NCBI GenBank assembly: GCA_030263615.1
Contig: SZPH01000008.1
Coordinates: forward strand, 1-57,694
DNA length: 57,694 nt
Direction: 5' to 3'
From: Villigracilis sp900696595
Lineage (GTDB): Bacteria; Chloroflexota; Anaerolineae; Anaerolineales; Villigracilaceae
Shown: piece after piece, positions 17,676 to 25,745 of the stretch
Position numbering within the stretch: the first letter of the stretch is position 1
Layout: every line of letters starts with the position of its first letter
Notes under the pieces: generated by a model
The model's input: the letters and a program-made list of their open reading frames with translations, nothing else
What the model was told of the DNA's origin: nothing
The model's database searches: none
Program-made: the position numbers and the translations under genes

Positions 17676-19232
17676 TTAGATTCTTGAAATTCGTTTTTTG
17701 AGCGCGTTATCGTCCAGCTTCTTCATAATGCGCAGGACGAGTTTCCAGTCGCCGAGCCAGCCGAGGAATGCGCCCCAGGGCGCGGAAAAGCCCGTGGGCG
17801 GTTTGGGTAACTCCACGACGGACGAAAAATCCACGATGCGGTCGTCGAATTGATAGACATAGCGGCTGAGTTGCTTTGCGTCGGTTTCGGCATTAAGGAA
17901 GGCGCGGATATTTTCACGGTCTTGGGGCGTCATCCATTGCGGCAGGTCGGATGTGGCTTTAAAGTCGCAGAGCCGCGCCAGGTCTTGCAATTGTTGTTTA
18001 TGTTCCTCTTCCAGCGAGTTTTCCTTCGACACAAAATATTCTATATCCGGGTCAATGTGAACCAGCGGCTTAAGCCATAGACGGTGAACGACCGTGCGAA
18101 TGGCGTTCTTCGTCCCCGGCGTGGAGAAGTTTTGCAAAAGCGTTTCGTTTCGATAAACTTCCCAATCGTGAGAGACGTCCGGCCCGATGCGGAGGGCGTC
18201 GCACATGCCCAGGGCGGGCAGAATGGGCGAACCACATGCCAGAAAGAACGCGCCTTCGCCCATCGCTTCGCGCAAGGTTCGCAGACATTCGCGGTAGGCG
18301 GCTTCACGCGGCATATCTTTATAGCGCCCGCCTTTCAACGCGCCCGCATATAAAAAGTCCAGTTTATAGTAGTCAAAGCCCCAGCGGCGCACCTGTTTCA
18401 TGAGCGCGACCAGCCACGCGATTGCGTCGGGATGCGTAACGTCGAGGGCGTAGAGTTCCTGCCCCCAGTTGAATCCGGCGGAGACGAGTCGCCCGTTTTC
18501 GTCCCTTAACAGCCAGTCGCGATGTTCGCGGTACAGGCGCGACGATTTCCCGACGAGAAGCGGCGCAAGCCAGAGTCCGGCGCGCCTCCCTGTGGATTTT
18601 ATTTTTTCGGCAAGCGCTTCCATCCCGGATGGGAATTTTTTATTCGGCTCCCAATCGCCGATGCCCCTTTGCCAGCCGTCGTCCACCTGCAACACGTCGA
18701 AGGGCAGATCGCCGATCTGGTCGAAAGTTTGGCAGAGCAGTTTTTCTTCGATGGCGGTGTACAGGCTGTACCACGAACACCAGACGCGCGGGACGTGATT
18801 CTTTTCCGCTTTGCCGAGGCGCCTGCCGAGTTCGTTGATATATTCCCCGAAGACTTGATTCTCCCGACCGTAGGCGACCAGCCACTCGATTTCGCCCGCC
18901 TCGCTCCGCCCTTCGAGTTGATTCTCTTTCAGAAAAATATGCGCGTCTGTGGCAAGCGCTCCCAGCAGAAGGATCGTTCCGTCGTCGAACTCCGCCGCGC
19001 CAAGCCATGAGCCGTGCGGACTTTCTTCGCGGGCATATACCGCGTCAATCTGAAGCGGGTGAAAGATGGCGGGTTTTTGAATTGGAAGCGGAGAGGGATC
19101 TGTCCACGCGGCGAGCGACCACGACTGCCAGCCATGACGGTAGTAGCGGATGGGCGCGGCGGGGAGGGGGATTTCGATGCTCGATGCCGTCGCTATGGTC
19201 GAAGAGTTGAGTTTTGGGGCGGGGGTTTTCAT
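17676..19232 (-). CDS. GH36-family alpha-galactosidase
   Basis: 518 aa, shorter than the ~700-aa GH36 enzymes, with a trimmed N-terminal beta-domain. The catalytic TIM barrel has W-C-S-W-Y near 151-155, V-D-D-G-W-Q (183-188), the nucleophile D292 in Y-Y-K-L-D-F, and the acid/base D352 in R-I-G-P-D-V-S. Both catalytic residues are in place. It probably releases alpha-linked galactose. No signal peptide is seen, so it should be cytoplasmic. It is convergent with tal-pgi and divergent from the first Lrp gene, with no transporter beside it. Confidence 0.9.
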   Translation of the reverse strand: MKTPAPKLNSSTIATASSIEIPLPAAPIRYYRHGWQSWSLAAWTDPSPLPIQKPAIFHPLQIDAVYAREESPHGSWLGAAEFDDGTILLLGALATDAHIFLKENQLEGRSEAGEIEWLVAYGRENQVFGEYINELGRRLGKAEKNHVPRVWCSWYSLYTAIEEKLLCQTFDQIGDLPFDVLQVDDGWQRGIGDWEPNKKFPSGMEALAEKIKSTGRRAGLWLAPLLVGKSSRLYREHRDWLLRDENGRLVSAGFNWGQELYALDVTHPDAIAWLVALMKQVRRWGFDYYKLDFLYAGALKGGRYKDMPREAAYRECLRTLREAMGEGAFFLACGSPILPALGMCDALRIGPDVSHDWEVYRNETLLQNFSTPGTKNAIRTVVHRLWLKPLVHIDPDIEYFVSKENSLEEEHKQQLQDLARLCDFKATSDLPQWMTPQDRENIRAFLNAETDAKQLSRYVYQFDDRIVDFSSVVELPKPPTGFSAPWGAFLGWLGDWKLVLRIMKKLDDNALKKRISRI

Positions 19233-19305
19233 ATCGGCGTTGGCTCATTGTAACTGAAACGCAACCAGCCGTCCCGTAGTATGAGGCGGCTTTTTTTAAT
19301 TCCCC

Positions 19306-19334
19306 TTGACGCTGAAAGTTCTGTACGGTATATT
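19306..19334 (+). promoter_or_regulatory. Sigma70-type promoter of the first lrp-like gene
   Basis: TTGACG at 19306-19311 and TATATT at 19329-19334 with an exact 17-bp spacer. The predicted start is ~30 nt before the ATG at 19370. Confidence 0.75.
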
Positions 19335-19369
19335 CCCCGTGTCACTTTCGGAAAAGAAGCGCGGCAACC

Positions 19370-19876
19370 ATGTATGAATTCGACAGAACAGATATAAAAA
19401 TCGTCAATTTGCTTTTGGAGGATGGGCGCATGTCCGCCTCTGAAATGTCGCGCCGCATGGGGGGCATCTCCGAGCGCGCGATCCGTTACCGTGTGGATAA
19501 GATGATCGAGGAAGGGGTGTTTCAGATCAGCGCGGTGGTCAACCCGGAGGCTTTGGGATTCAAGATCAAGGCGGACGTGTGGCTGGAGGTGGAAGCCGAC
19601 GCGGTGTTGGAGGTTGCCAGGAAAATGGCGGCTTTTGAAAATGTGACGTACGTAGCCTGCGGCATCGGGCAGAACGATATCAGCATTCAGGTGGCGGCAA
19701 AGGACACGGCGGAAATTTATCACTTTGTGACCGAGGTGGTTCGCAAAGTCCCCGGCGTGCGCAAGACGACCACCTCGATTGTGCCGATCGTTCTCAAAGA
19801 TGTTTACCAGTGGAGAGTGCCGGAGCGAATAGCCAAAGAATTGTCAGAGAACGAGACCATATCCGCATCCAAATAA
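19370..19876 (+). CDS. Lrp/AsnC-family transcriptional regulator
   Basis: 168 aa. N-terminal winged helix-turn-helix (D-I-K-I-V-N-L-L-L-E-D-G-R-M-S-A-S-E-M-S at ~6-25) and a C-terminal RAM/AsnC effector domain (about 65-150). Family members bind amino acids and respond as octamers. It opens the amine-catabolism island and is followed after 40 bp by an aminotransferase, so it probably controls the downstream genes in response to an amino acid or amine. A second Lrp-like gene lies at 30045. Confidence 0.92.
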   Translation: MYEFDRTDIKIVNLLLEDGRMSASEMSRRMGGISERAIRYRVDKMIEEGVFQISAVVNPEALGFKIKADVWLEVEADAVLEVARKMAAFENVTYVACGIGQNDISIQVAAKDTAEIYHFVTEVVRKVPGVRKTTTSIVPIVLKDVYQWRVPERIAKELSENETISASK

Positions 19877-19882
19877 CGTACT

Positions 19883-19898
19883 GCAACCTTCAGGTTGC
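19883..19898. repeat. Short hairpin GCAACCT-TC-AGGTTGC
   Basis: Perfect 7-bp arms with a 2-nt loop between the lrp-like gene and the first aminotransferase. The same layout with one base-pair change is at 30817-30832. No T-run. Confidence 0.6.
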
Positions 19899-19916
19899 GA
19901 TGATCAAGGAGCAATC

Positions 19917-21215
19917 ATGTTCGGTTCAAAGACTCAGGCTCTCCAACAGCGCGCGTTGAACGTTGCGCCGTTGGGGGTGAATTCCAATTTCCGTTTTTGG
20001 GGCGAGGGCATCACGCCCTATGTTCAAAAGGCAAAGGGCGGATACTTATGGGACGTGGACGGAAAAAAATACATAGACTATCGCATGGCGTTTGGTCCCG
20101 TCATTCTTGGACATGCGTACGATGAAGTGGACCAAAAAGTCATCGAAGAGATTCAAAAGGGCGCGCTTTTTGCCATGACGGGGGAGTTGGAAATTGCAGT
20201 CGCGGAGATGATCGCGGAAATGTCCCCCGCGGTTGAGATGGTTCGTCTTGCCTGTTCCGGCACCGAGGCGACCATGCACGCCATCCGCGTGGCGCGGGCT
20301 TATACCGGGCGCGATGTGATTTTGAAGTTCGAGGGCAACTATCACGGAATGCACGACCATGCCCTGTGGTCAACCTATGCGCCCGCCGAGGCGTACGGCA
20401 ATCGCCGCAGTCCCATTCCCGTGCCAGGCTCCTCCGGCATTCCCAAGTCCATGCGCGACTTTATCATCACCCTGCCCTTCAACGACTTTGAGGGTTTTGA
20501 GCGCGTCATGCGTTCCTACGGCGAACAGATCGCGGCGGTCATCACCGAGCCGTGCCAGGGCAATTGCGCCGCCATCAACCCGCAGGACGGTTTCTTGCAA
20601 CTCATCCGCAAAAAGACGGAAGAATATGGATGCGTCTTTATTCTCGATGAAGTCAAGACGGGATTCCGAATCGCAAACGGCGGGGCGCAGGAATATTACG
20701 GCATCAAACCGGACCTGGCGACGTATGCCAAAGCCCTGGGCAACGGCTACCCGATGGCGGCTTTCGGCGGCAGACGCGAGATCATGTCCATCATCGGGCA
20801 TGGCGTGGCGATCGGCGGGACGTACACCAACAACAAACCGGGCGTGGCGGGCGCGTATGCGACCTTGAGTCTCCTGAAGTCCAAACCCATTTTGAAAACA
20901 ATCGAAAAACGCGGGCAACGCCTGATGGACGGCTTGAAGGAGATTTTTGAGGAGAATGATATCCCCGCCGTCTTCACCGGCTACCCCGCCATGTTTTCGT
21001 TCTCGCTGGGGATCGAGTCCGTGACCTGCCAGCGCGAATGGCAGGAGAGCGACCGCGGGATGTATCTTGACCTTGTTGAAAAAGCCATCGCCAAAGGCGT
21101 GATGCCCGACCACGACGCGCGCGAACCCTGGTTCCTGTGCTATGAACACTCCGACGCGGACATTGACGAGACGCTGAACGTGTATGCGGAGATTGTGAAG
21201 GAAGTGAAAGAATAA
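19917..21215 (+). CDS. Class III PLP aminotransferase, glutamate-1-semialdehyde-aminotransferase-like
   Basis: 432 aa. Fold-type I class III enzyme with phosphate-loop C-S-G-T-E-A-T, N-Y-H-G-M-H-D near 141-147, L-D-E-V-K-T-G-F (D244) and PLP lysine K272 in Y-A-K-A-L-G-N-G-Y-P. The closest recognisable group is HemL-like. It is unlikely to serve tetrapyrrole synthesis, because it sits in a catabolic island and its substrate-region residues differ. An omega-aminotransferase on an amino acid or polyamine intermediate is the best inference. AAGGAG precedes the ATG. Confidence 0.85.
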   Translation: MFGSKTQALQQRALNVAPLGVNSNFRFWGEGITPYVQKAKGGYLWDVDGKKYIDYRMAFGPVILGHAYDEVDQKVIEEIQKGALFAMTGELEIAVAEMIAEMSPAVEMVRLACSGTEATMHAIRVARAYTGRDVILKFEGNYHGMHDHALWSTYAPAEAYGNRRSPIPVPGSSGIPKSMRDFIITLPFNDFEGFERVMRSYGEQIAAVITEPCQGNCAAINPQDGFLQLIRKKTEEYGCVFILDEVKTGFRIANGGAQEYYGIKPDLATYAKALGNGYPMAAFGGRREIMSIIGHGVAIGGTYTNNKPGVAGAYATLSLLKSKPILKTIEKRGQRLMDGLKEIFEENDIPAVFTGYPAMFSFSLGIESVTCQREWQESDRGMYLDLVEKAIAKGVMPDHDAREPWFLCYEHSDADIDETLNVYAEIVKEVKE

Positions 21216-21258
21216 TTACCAATTACCAATTACCAATTACCGGTAATTAGTAATTGGG
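21216..21258. repeat. TTACCAA heptad array with central palindrome
   Basis: Three heptads of TTACCAA follow the aminotransferase stop, then the palindrome AATTACCGGTAATT (21235-21248) and reverse-orientation units (TAATTAG, TAATTGG). Related TAATTGG-type units occur at 37851-37868. Confidence 0.7.
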
Positions 21259-21274
21259 GATTTTGAGAGAACCC

Positions 21275-22600
21275 ATGACCAACCTAACCACCCAAGAGAT
21301 CGTTGACCTCAGCAAAGAGTACACCTTCTTCTCCTGGTCCGTGCAGGGACAGGTGAATCCCATTCCGGTTGAAAGAGCCGAGGGGATTTACTTCTGGGAT
21401 ACGGACGGAAAACGCTACATGGATTTTTCGTCGCAATTGATGAACACGAATATCGGACACCAGCATCCCAAAGTGGTGAAAGCCATTCAGGAGCAGGCGG
21501 CGAAGATTTGCTTCATCCACCCCGGCAACACGACCGACGCGCGCGCTTTGCTTGGCAAACGGCTGGCGGAGGTCACGCCTGGCAAACTTAAGAAGACTTT
21601 CTTTGCCCTCGGCGGCGCGGAGGCGAACGAGAACGCCATCAAGATCGCGCGTTTTTACACGGGGCGGCAAAAAATTCTGGCGCAGTATCGTTCCTATCAC
21701 GGCGCGACTCACGGTTCGATTGCCCTGACAGGCGATTACCGCCGCAATGCTGTCGAGCCGACCATGCCCGGCGGAGTTCACTTCCTCAACCCGCATTGCT
21801 ATCGCTGTCCCTTCGGGCAGAAGAAGGAATCCTGCAAGCGCGAGTGTATTTCGCACCTGGAGGAAATCATTAAATACGAAGGTCCCGATAAGATCGCCGC
21901 GATCATCATGGAGGGAGTCGTCGGCTCGAACGGCATCCTCGTCCCGCCGGATGATTACTGGCCGCGCGTGCGCGAGATTTGCGATAAACACGGCATCCTG
22001 CTCATCTCCGACGAAGTGATGAGCGGATGGGGGCGCACCGGCAACTGGTTTGCGGTGGACCAATGGAACGTCGCCCCCGACATCATCACCACCGCCAAAG
22101 GCATCACCAGCGGATACGTCCCGTTGGGCGCGGTCATCGTCTCGGAGGAGATCGCTGAATTTTTCGAGGATAAATATCTCTATGCGGGGCTCACCTATAA
22201 CGGTCATGCTCTGGCCTGCGCCGCGGCTCTTGCCACCATTGACGTGTACGAGGACGAGCGTCTGATCGAAAATGCGCGGACGATGGGGGATTATCTCGGC
22301 GAATGTCTCGAGGATATTAAATCGCGGCATCCCTCCGTGGGCGATGTGCGCTATATCGGCTTGTTTTCGACGATTGAACTGGTCGCCAACCGCGAAACGA
22401 AGGAAATCTTCGCCCCGACCGTAATGGCGGAGGTGGGAAAAATTCTGCGCCAAAACGGGCTGTTCACGTTCATTATGGCGAATAACATGGGAAGCATGGT
22501 TTTCGTCGTCCCGCCGCTGTGCATTACGAAGGAACAGTTGGACGAAGGATTGGCGATTGTAGAGAAGGCGCTGGAAGCGGCGGACGAACAAGTGAAATAG
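21275..22600 (+). CDS. Class III PLP aminotransferase (omega-amino acid:pyruvate type) with a cysteine cluster
   Basis: 441 aa from the ATG at 21275; a TTG at 21254 lies inside the repeat and is rejected. Conserved: G-G-A-E-A-N-E-N-A, Y-R-S-Y-H-G-A-T, D246 in S-D-E-V-M-S-G-W-G-R-T-G, and PLP lysine K275 in T-T-A-K-G-I-T-S-G-Y. It resembles beta-alanine/taurine:pyruvate-type transaminases. A cysteine set C175-x2-C178-x8-C187-x3-C191 lies after the N-P-H segment and could bind metal. It precedes a malonate-semialdehyde dehydrogenase gene, so beta-alanine is the most attractive substrate. That assignment is inferred from context. Confidence 0.83.
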   Translation: MTNLTTQEIVDLSKEYTFFSWSVQGQVNPIPVERAEGIYFWDTDGKRYMDFSSQLMNTNIGHQHPKVVKAIQEQAAKICFIHPGNTTDARALLGKRLAEVTPGKLKKTFFALGGAEANENAIKIARFYTGRQKILAQYRSYHGATHGSIALTGDYRRNAVEPTMPGGVHFLNPHCYRCPFGQKKESCKRECISHLEEIIKYEGPDKIAAIIMEGVVGSNGILVPPDDYWPRVREICDKHGILLISDEVMSGWGRTGNWFAVDQWNVAPDIITTAKGITSGYVPLGAVIVSEEIAEFFEDKYLYAGLTYNGHALACAAALATIDVYEDERLIENARTMGDYLGECLEDIKSRHPSVGDVRYIGLFSTIELVANRETKEIFAPTVMAEVGKILRQNGLFTFIMANNMGSMVFVVPPLCITKEQLDEGLAIVEKALEAADEQVK

Positions 22601-22601
22601 A

Positions 22602-22755
22602 GAATAGAGAGTAGTGAATAGAGAATAGAGAATAGTGAATGGTGAATGGTGAATAGTGAATAGTGAATGGTGAATAGTGAGTAGAGAGTAGAGATGTGGA
22701 TAGCCGTTGGCCAACTAGTCCTCTATTCTCCAATCCTCTAATTATCTATTCTCTG
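22602..22755. repeat. Second heptameric foldback array
   Basis: Heptads GAATAGA, GAATAGT, GAATGGT and GAGTAGT run from 22602 to ~22694, then reverse-orientation units (CTCTATTCTCC, TCTATTCTC) at about 22721-22755. The heptad family is the one at 14611-14787. It fills the spacer between an aminotransferase gene and mmsA. Confidence 0.85.
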
Positions 22756-22769
22756 CCACTGGAGTAAAC

Positions 22770-24236
22770 ATGGAAATCTTAAACTACATCAACAATGAAT
22801 GGGTCAAACCATCCGTCAAAGAATATCTCGATGTGATCAACCCCGCCACAGGCGAGACGATTGCGAAAACCCCGCTCTGCTCAAAAACAGATGTGGATGC
22901 GGCGGCAAATGCGGCGGGCGAGGCGCTTGCAGCATGGCGCAGGACGCCGGTCAATGACCGCGTGCAGTATCTCTTCAAACTGCGCAACCTCATGCGCGAG
23001 AGCGGCGATCAGATCGCAAAACTCATCACGGACGAATGCGGCAAAACATTTGAAGAAGCCAAAGCCGAAATGGTGCGCGCCTACGAGAATATCGAAGTCG
23101 CCTGCGGGATGCCGCACATGGGCAAGGGCGAATTTGTCGAAGACATTGCCGCCGGCATAGACGAAATCATGATCCGCCAGCCCGTCGGCGTGTGCGCCAC
23201 CATCGCGCCGTTCAACTTCCCCGGCATGATTCCGTTTTGGTATCTGCCGTACGCGCTTGCGGCGGGCAACACCTACATCGTCAAGCCGTCCGAAAAAGTT
23301 CCGATGACGATGCAGTTCGTTTTCAAACTCATCGAGCAGGTCGGCTTCCCGAAGGGCGTGGTCAACCTTGTTAACGGCGCGAAGGAAACGGTGGACGCCA
23401 TTCTCGAACATCCCGTCATCCGCGCGATCACTTTCGTCGGTTCGACCAATGTGGCGAAATATATTTACGCAACCGCCGCTTCGCATGGCAAGCGCGTTCA
23501 AGCGCAGGGCGGGGCGAAGAATCCGGTCATCATTTTGCCGGATGCGGATATGGAAATGGCGACGAAGATCATCGCCGACTCGGCCTTCGGGTGCGCCGGT
23601 CAGCGCTGCCTGGCGGTTTCCCTCGCTGTGACGGTAGGCGACTCAAAAAACCAATTCACCGAGTTGATCTGCGACGCGGCATCCTCCCGAGTGGTCGGTT
23701 ATGGCATGGATTCCGGCGTGCAGATGGGACCCGTCATCAACGCGGCTTCGAGGCAGAGGATCGAGGGGTTGATCGGCGCGGGCGCAAAGGAAGGCGCGGG
23801 CGTGCCGGTGGACGGGCGCGGGACAGTGGTCAAAGGCTATGAGCGTGGCGCCTTTGTCCGGCCGACGATTCTGTCCGAGGTCCGGCCGGGAAGCGAAATT
23901 GCGAAGACGGAAATCTTCGGGCCTGTGCTAAGTCTCATGCACGTCAAGGATATCGAAGACGCGATTCAACTGGTCAACAGCGGACAGTACGGCAACCAGG
24001 CGAGCCTGTTCACGTCGTCGGGTTCTGCCGCGAGAAAATTCCGTCACGAAGCCGAGGCGGGCAACATCGGCATCAACATCGGAGTCGCCGCGCCGATGGC
24101 CTTCTTCCCATTTTCGGGCTGGAAGGATTCGTTCTTCGGCGACATGCACGGACAGGGCATGGACGCGGTGGAATTTTTCACGCAAAAGAAAGTTGTGATC
24201 GAACGCTGGCCGAAGGAATGGACGAGGAAGTTTTAA
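22770..24236 (+). CDS. mmsA: CoA-acylating (methyl)malonate-semialdehyde dehydrogenase
   Basis: 488 aa. The ALDH fold has I-A-P-F-N-F-P-G (145-152) and catalytic C280 in F-G-C-A-G-Q-R-C-L-A. The usual ALDH general-base motif E-L-G-G-K is replaced by Q-A-Q-G-G-A-K-N near 244-251, which is characteristic of the CoA-dependent MmsA/IolA group that releases acyl-CoA instead of the free acid. The expected reaction is malonate semialdehyde to acetyl-CoA plus CO2, or the methyl analogue to propionyl-CoA. Next to a beta-alanine-type aminotransferase, it suggests a C3 branch of polyamine breakdown. Confidence 0.93.
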   Translation: MEILNYINNEWVKPSVKEYLDVINPATGETIAKTPLCSKTDVDAAANAAGEALAAWRRTPVNDRVQYLFKLRNLMRESGDQIAKLITDECGKTFEEAKAEMVRAYENIEVACGMPHMGKGEFVEDIAAGIDEIMIRQPVGVCATIAPFNFPGMIPFWYLPYALAAGNTYIVKPSEKVPMTMQFVFKLIEQVGFPKGVVNLVNGAKETVDAILEHPVIRAITFVGSTNVAKYIYATAASHGKRVQAQGGAKNPVIILPDADMEMATKIIADSAFGCAGQRCLAVSLAVTVGDSKNQFTELICDAASSRVVGYGMDSGVQMGPVINAASRQRIEGLIGAGAKEGAGVPVDGRGTVVKGYERGAFVRPTILSEVRPGSEIAKTEIFGPVLSLMHVKDIEDAIQLVNSGQYGNQASLFTSSGSAARKFRHEAEAGNIGINIGVAAPMAFFPFSGWKDSFFGDMHGQGMDAVEFFTQKKVVIERWPKEWTRKF

Positions 24237-24253
24237 GAACAGAGAGATTGGAG

Positions 24254-24297
24254 GATTAGAGCGTAGAGAATGGCTTGCTAATCTCCACTCTCTAATC
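24254..24297. repeat. Imperfect foldback GATTAGAG ... CTCTAATC
   Basis: Perfect 8-bp outer arms (24254-24261 and 24290-24297), with further imperfect complementarity inside (GTAGAGA against TCTCCAC). It is in the spacer between mmsA and patA, like the other foldbacks, and has no T-run. Confidence 0.5.
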
Positions 24298-24310
24298 ACT
24301 AAGAGGATTT

Positions 24311-25672
24311 ATGACATACGATTACGAAGACGCCCTCGATTATTCGTCGCGCTGGCTGGGCGTGATACAAAAGAATGAATTTCCGACCGTCGAGGAGGCG
24401 CATCGCATCATTGACGAGTCGAAGCATAACTTTGCCGAACATTACAACCGCAACTGGCTGGAATATCGCAAATCCGTCACGCAGGCGGGAGACTGGGCGG
24501 CGGTGGAATGGAGCGGCTCTGGCGCGGTCTTCAAGGACGTGCTGGGGCGCGAGTATCTCGACTTTCTCGGCGGCTTCGGCATGATGGACCTGGGCTGGAG
24601 TCACCCCGACGTGGTGAAGACGGTCAAGGCGCAGTTGGATCGCTCGCCGATGCCTTCGCAGGAATTGCTCGACCCGTTGCGCGGCGTTCTGGCGAAACTG
24701 ATGGCGGAGATCACGCCCGGCGATTTGAAATATAGCTGGTTCGGCGCCAGCGGCACGGAAGCCAACGAAGCGGCGATGAAGATCGCCAAACTGTACACCG
24801 GAAAATCGGCTTTCATTGTGGCAGTCAAGGGCTTTCACGGCAAGACGATGGGATCGCTTTCACTGTTGGGCAAATCGGATTATCGCGCGCCGATGGGGCA
24901 GATGTATGCCGGCCCGGTCTATCACGTTCCATTCGGCGACGCGGAGGCGGTCGAGAAACAACTGGAGATTTGCGACAGAGTCGGCATTGGCGTTGCGGCG
25001 GTGATGTTTGAACCGGTTCAAGGCGAGTCGGGCGCGATTGCTCCCCCGGATGATTTCTGGCCGCGCATCCGCGAGGCGACGAAAAAATACGGCGTGTTGT
25101 TGATCGCGGATGAAGTGCAGACGGGTCTGGGGCGGACGGGGAAACTGTGGGGCGTGGAGCATTGGAACGTCGTCCCTGATATCTTGACCGTCGCCAAATC
25201 CCTGGGCGGCGGGGTCATGCCCATCAGCGCGGTGACGACGACCGAAGAAATCTTCAAGCCGATGATGTACCCGAATCCCTTCATGCACACGACCACGACG
25301 GGCGGCGGCGCGCTGGCCTGCTCGGCGGCGATTGCGGCGATTCATGTCACCTTGCGCGAAAAACTCTGGGAACAAGCCGCCGAAAAAGGCGCGTACCTGA
25401 CGCCGAAATTGCAGGATTTTGTTGTAAAATACCCGAACATTTTTGAAAAAGTCACAGGGATGGGCTTGTTAATAGGGATGCATTTTAAGAATCCTGAGAT
25501 AGGTTACAAAGTCGCATCCGGGCTTTTTAAACGCGGCGTGCTGGTGGCAGGGACGTTGACCAGCGCCCAGACTGTCCGCATTGAGCCGCCGCTGGTTGTG
25601 ACTTACCCGCAAATGGACGCGCTTCTGAATCGCCTGGAGGATGCGTTGAAGGAGATCGATCAATCCTTGTAA
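24311..25672 (+). CDS. patA: Putrescine aminotransferase, PatA (YgjG)-like
   Basis: 453 aa, matching the ~459-aa E. coli enzyme. Shared stretches recognised from memory of YgjG: L-E-Y-R-K-S-V-T and A-V-E-W (near 50-66), S-Q-E-L-L-D-P-L-R (116-124), A-D-E-V-Q-T-G-L-G-R-T-G (D267), PLP lysine K296 in V-A-K-S-L-G-G-G-V-M-P, and V-L-V-A-G-T-L followed by R-I-E-P-P-L. Expected reaction: putrescine + 2-oxoglutarate to 4-aminobutanal + glutamate; YgjG also accepts cadaverine. It sits 62 bp upstream of the potABCD importer genes. Confidence 0.9.
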   Translation: MTYDYEDALDYSSRWLGVIQKNEFPTVEEAHRIIDESKHNFAEHYNRNWLEYRKSVTQAGDWAAVEWSGSGAVFKDVLGREYLDFLGGFGMMDLGWSHPDVVKTVKAQLDRSPMPSQELLDPLRGVLAKLMAEITPGDLKYSWFGASGTEANEAAMKIAKLYTGKSAFIVAVKGFHGKTMGSLSLLGKSDYRAPMGQMYAGPVYHVPFGDAEAVEKQLEICDRVGIGVAAVMFEPVQGESGAIAPPDDFWPRIREATKKYGVLLIADEVQTGLGRTGKLWGVEHWNVVPDILTVAKSLGGGVMPISAVTTTEEIFKPMMYPNPFMHTTTTGGGALACSAAIAAIHVTLREKLWEQAAEKGAYLTPKLQDFVVKYPNIFEKVTGMGLLIGMHFKNPEIGYKVASGLFKRGVLVAGTLTSAQTVRIEPPLVVTYPQMDALLNRLEDALKEIDQSL

Positions 25673-25718
25673 TTCATGCCCCCTAAAATCTGAAATGATT
25701 TTCGGAGGTCCAAATTTC

Positions 25719-25745
25719 ATGACGGAGAAGATAGATGACCAGTGA
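25719..25745 (+). other. Possible 8-codon upstream ORF overlapping the potA start
   Basis: ATG at 25719 with a strong GGAGG at 25704-25708 (10-nt spacing) opens an eight-codon frame (M-T-E-K-I-D-D-Q) whose TGA at 25743 lies inside potA, in another frame. The potA start at 25735 has its own GGAGA within this frame. An in-frame TAG at 25732 rules out an upstream extension of potA. Translation is untested. Confidence 0.35.

Noticed and set aside
19917..21215. Genuine hemL for tetrapyrrole synthesis
   Set aside because: No other heme or tetrapyrrole genes are near, the cofactor-lysine segment differs from usual HemL, and the surrounding genes are catabolic.
21284..22714. Long open frame of 476 codons on the minus strand opposite the class III aminotransferase
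   Set aside because: It runs antisense to a well-conserved enzyme, has no recognisable domain and extends through a heptad repeat. High-GC genes often leave such open antisense frames.
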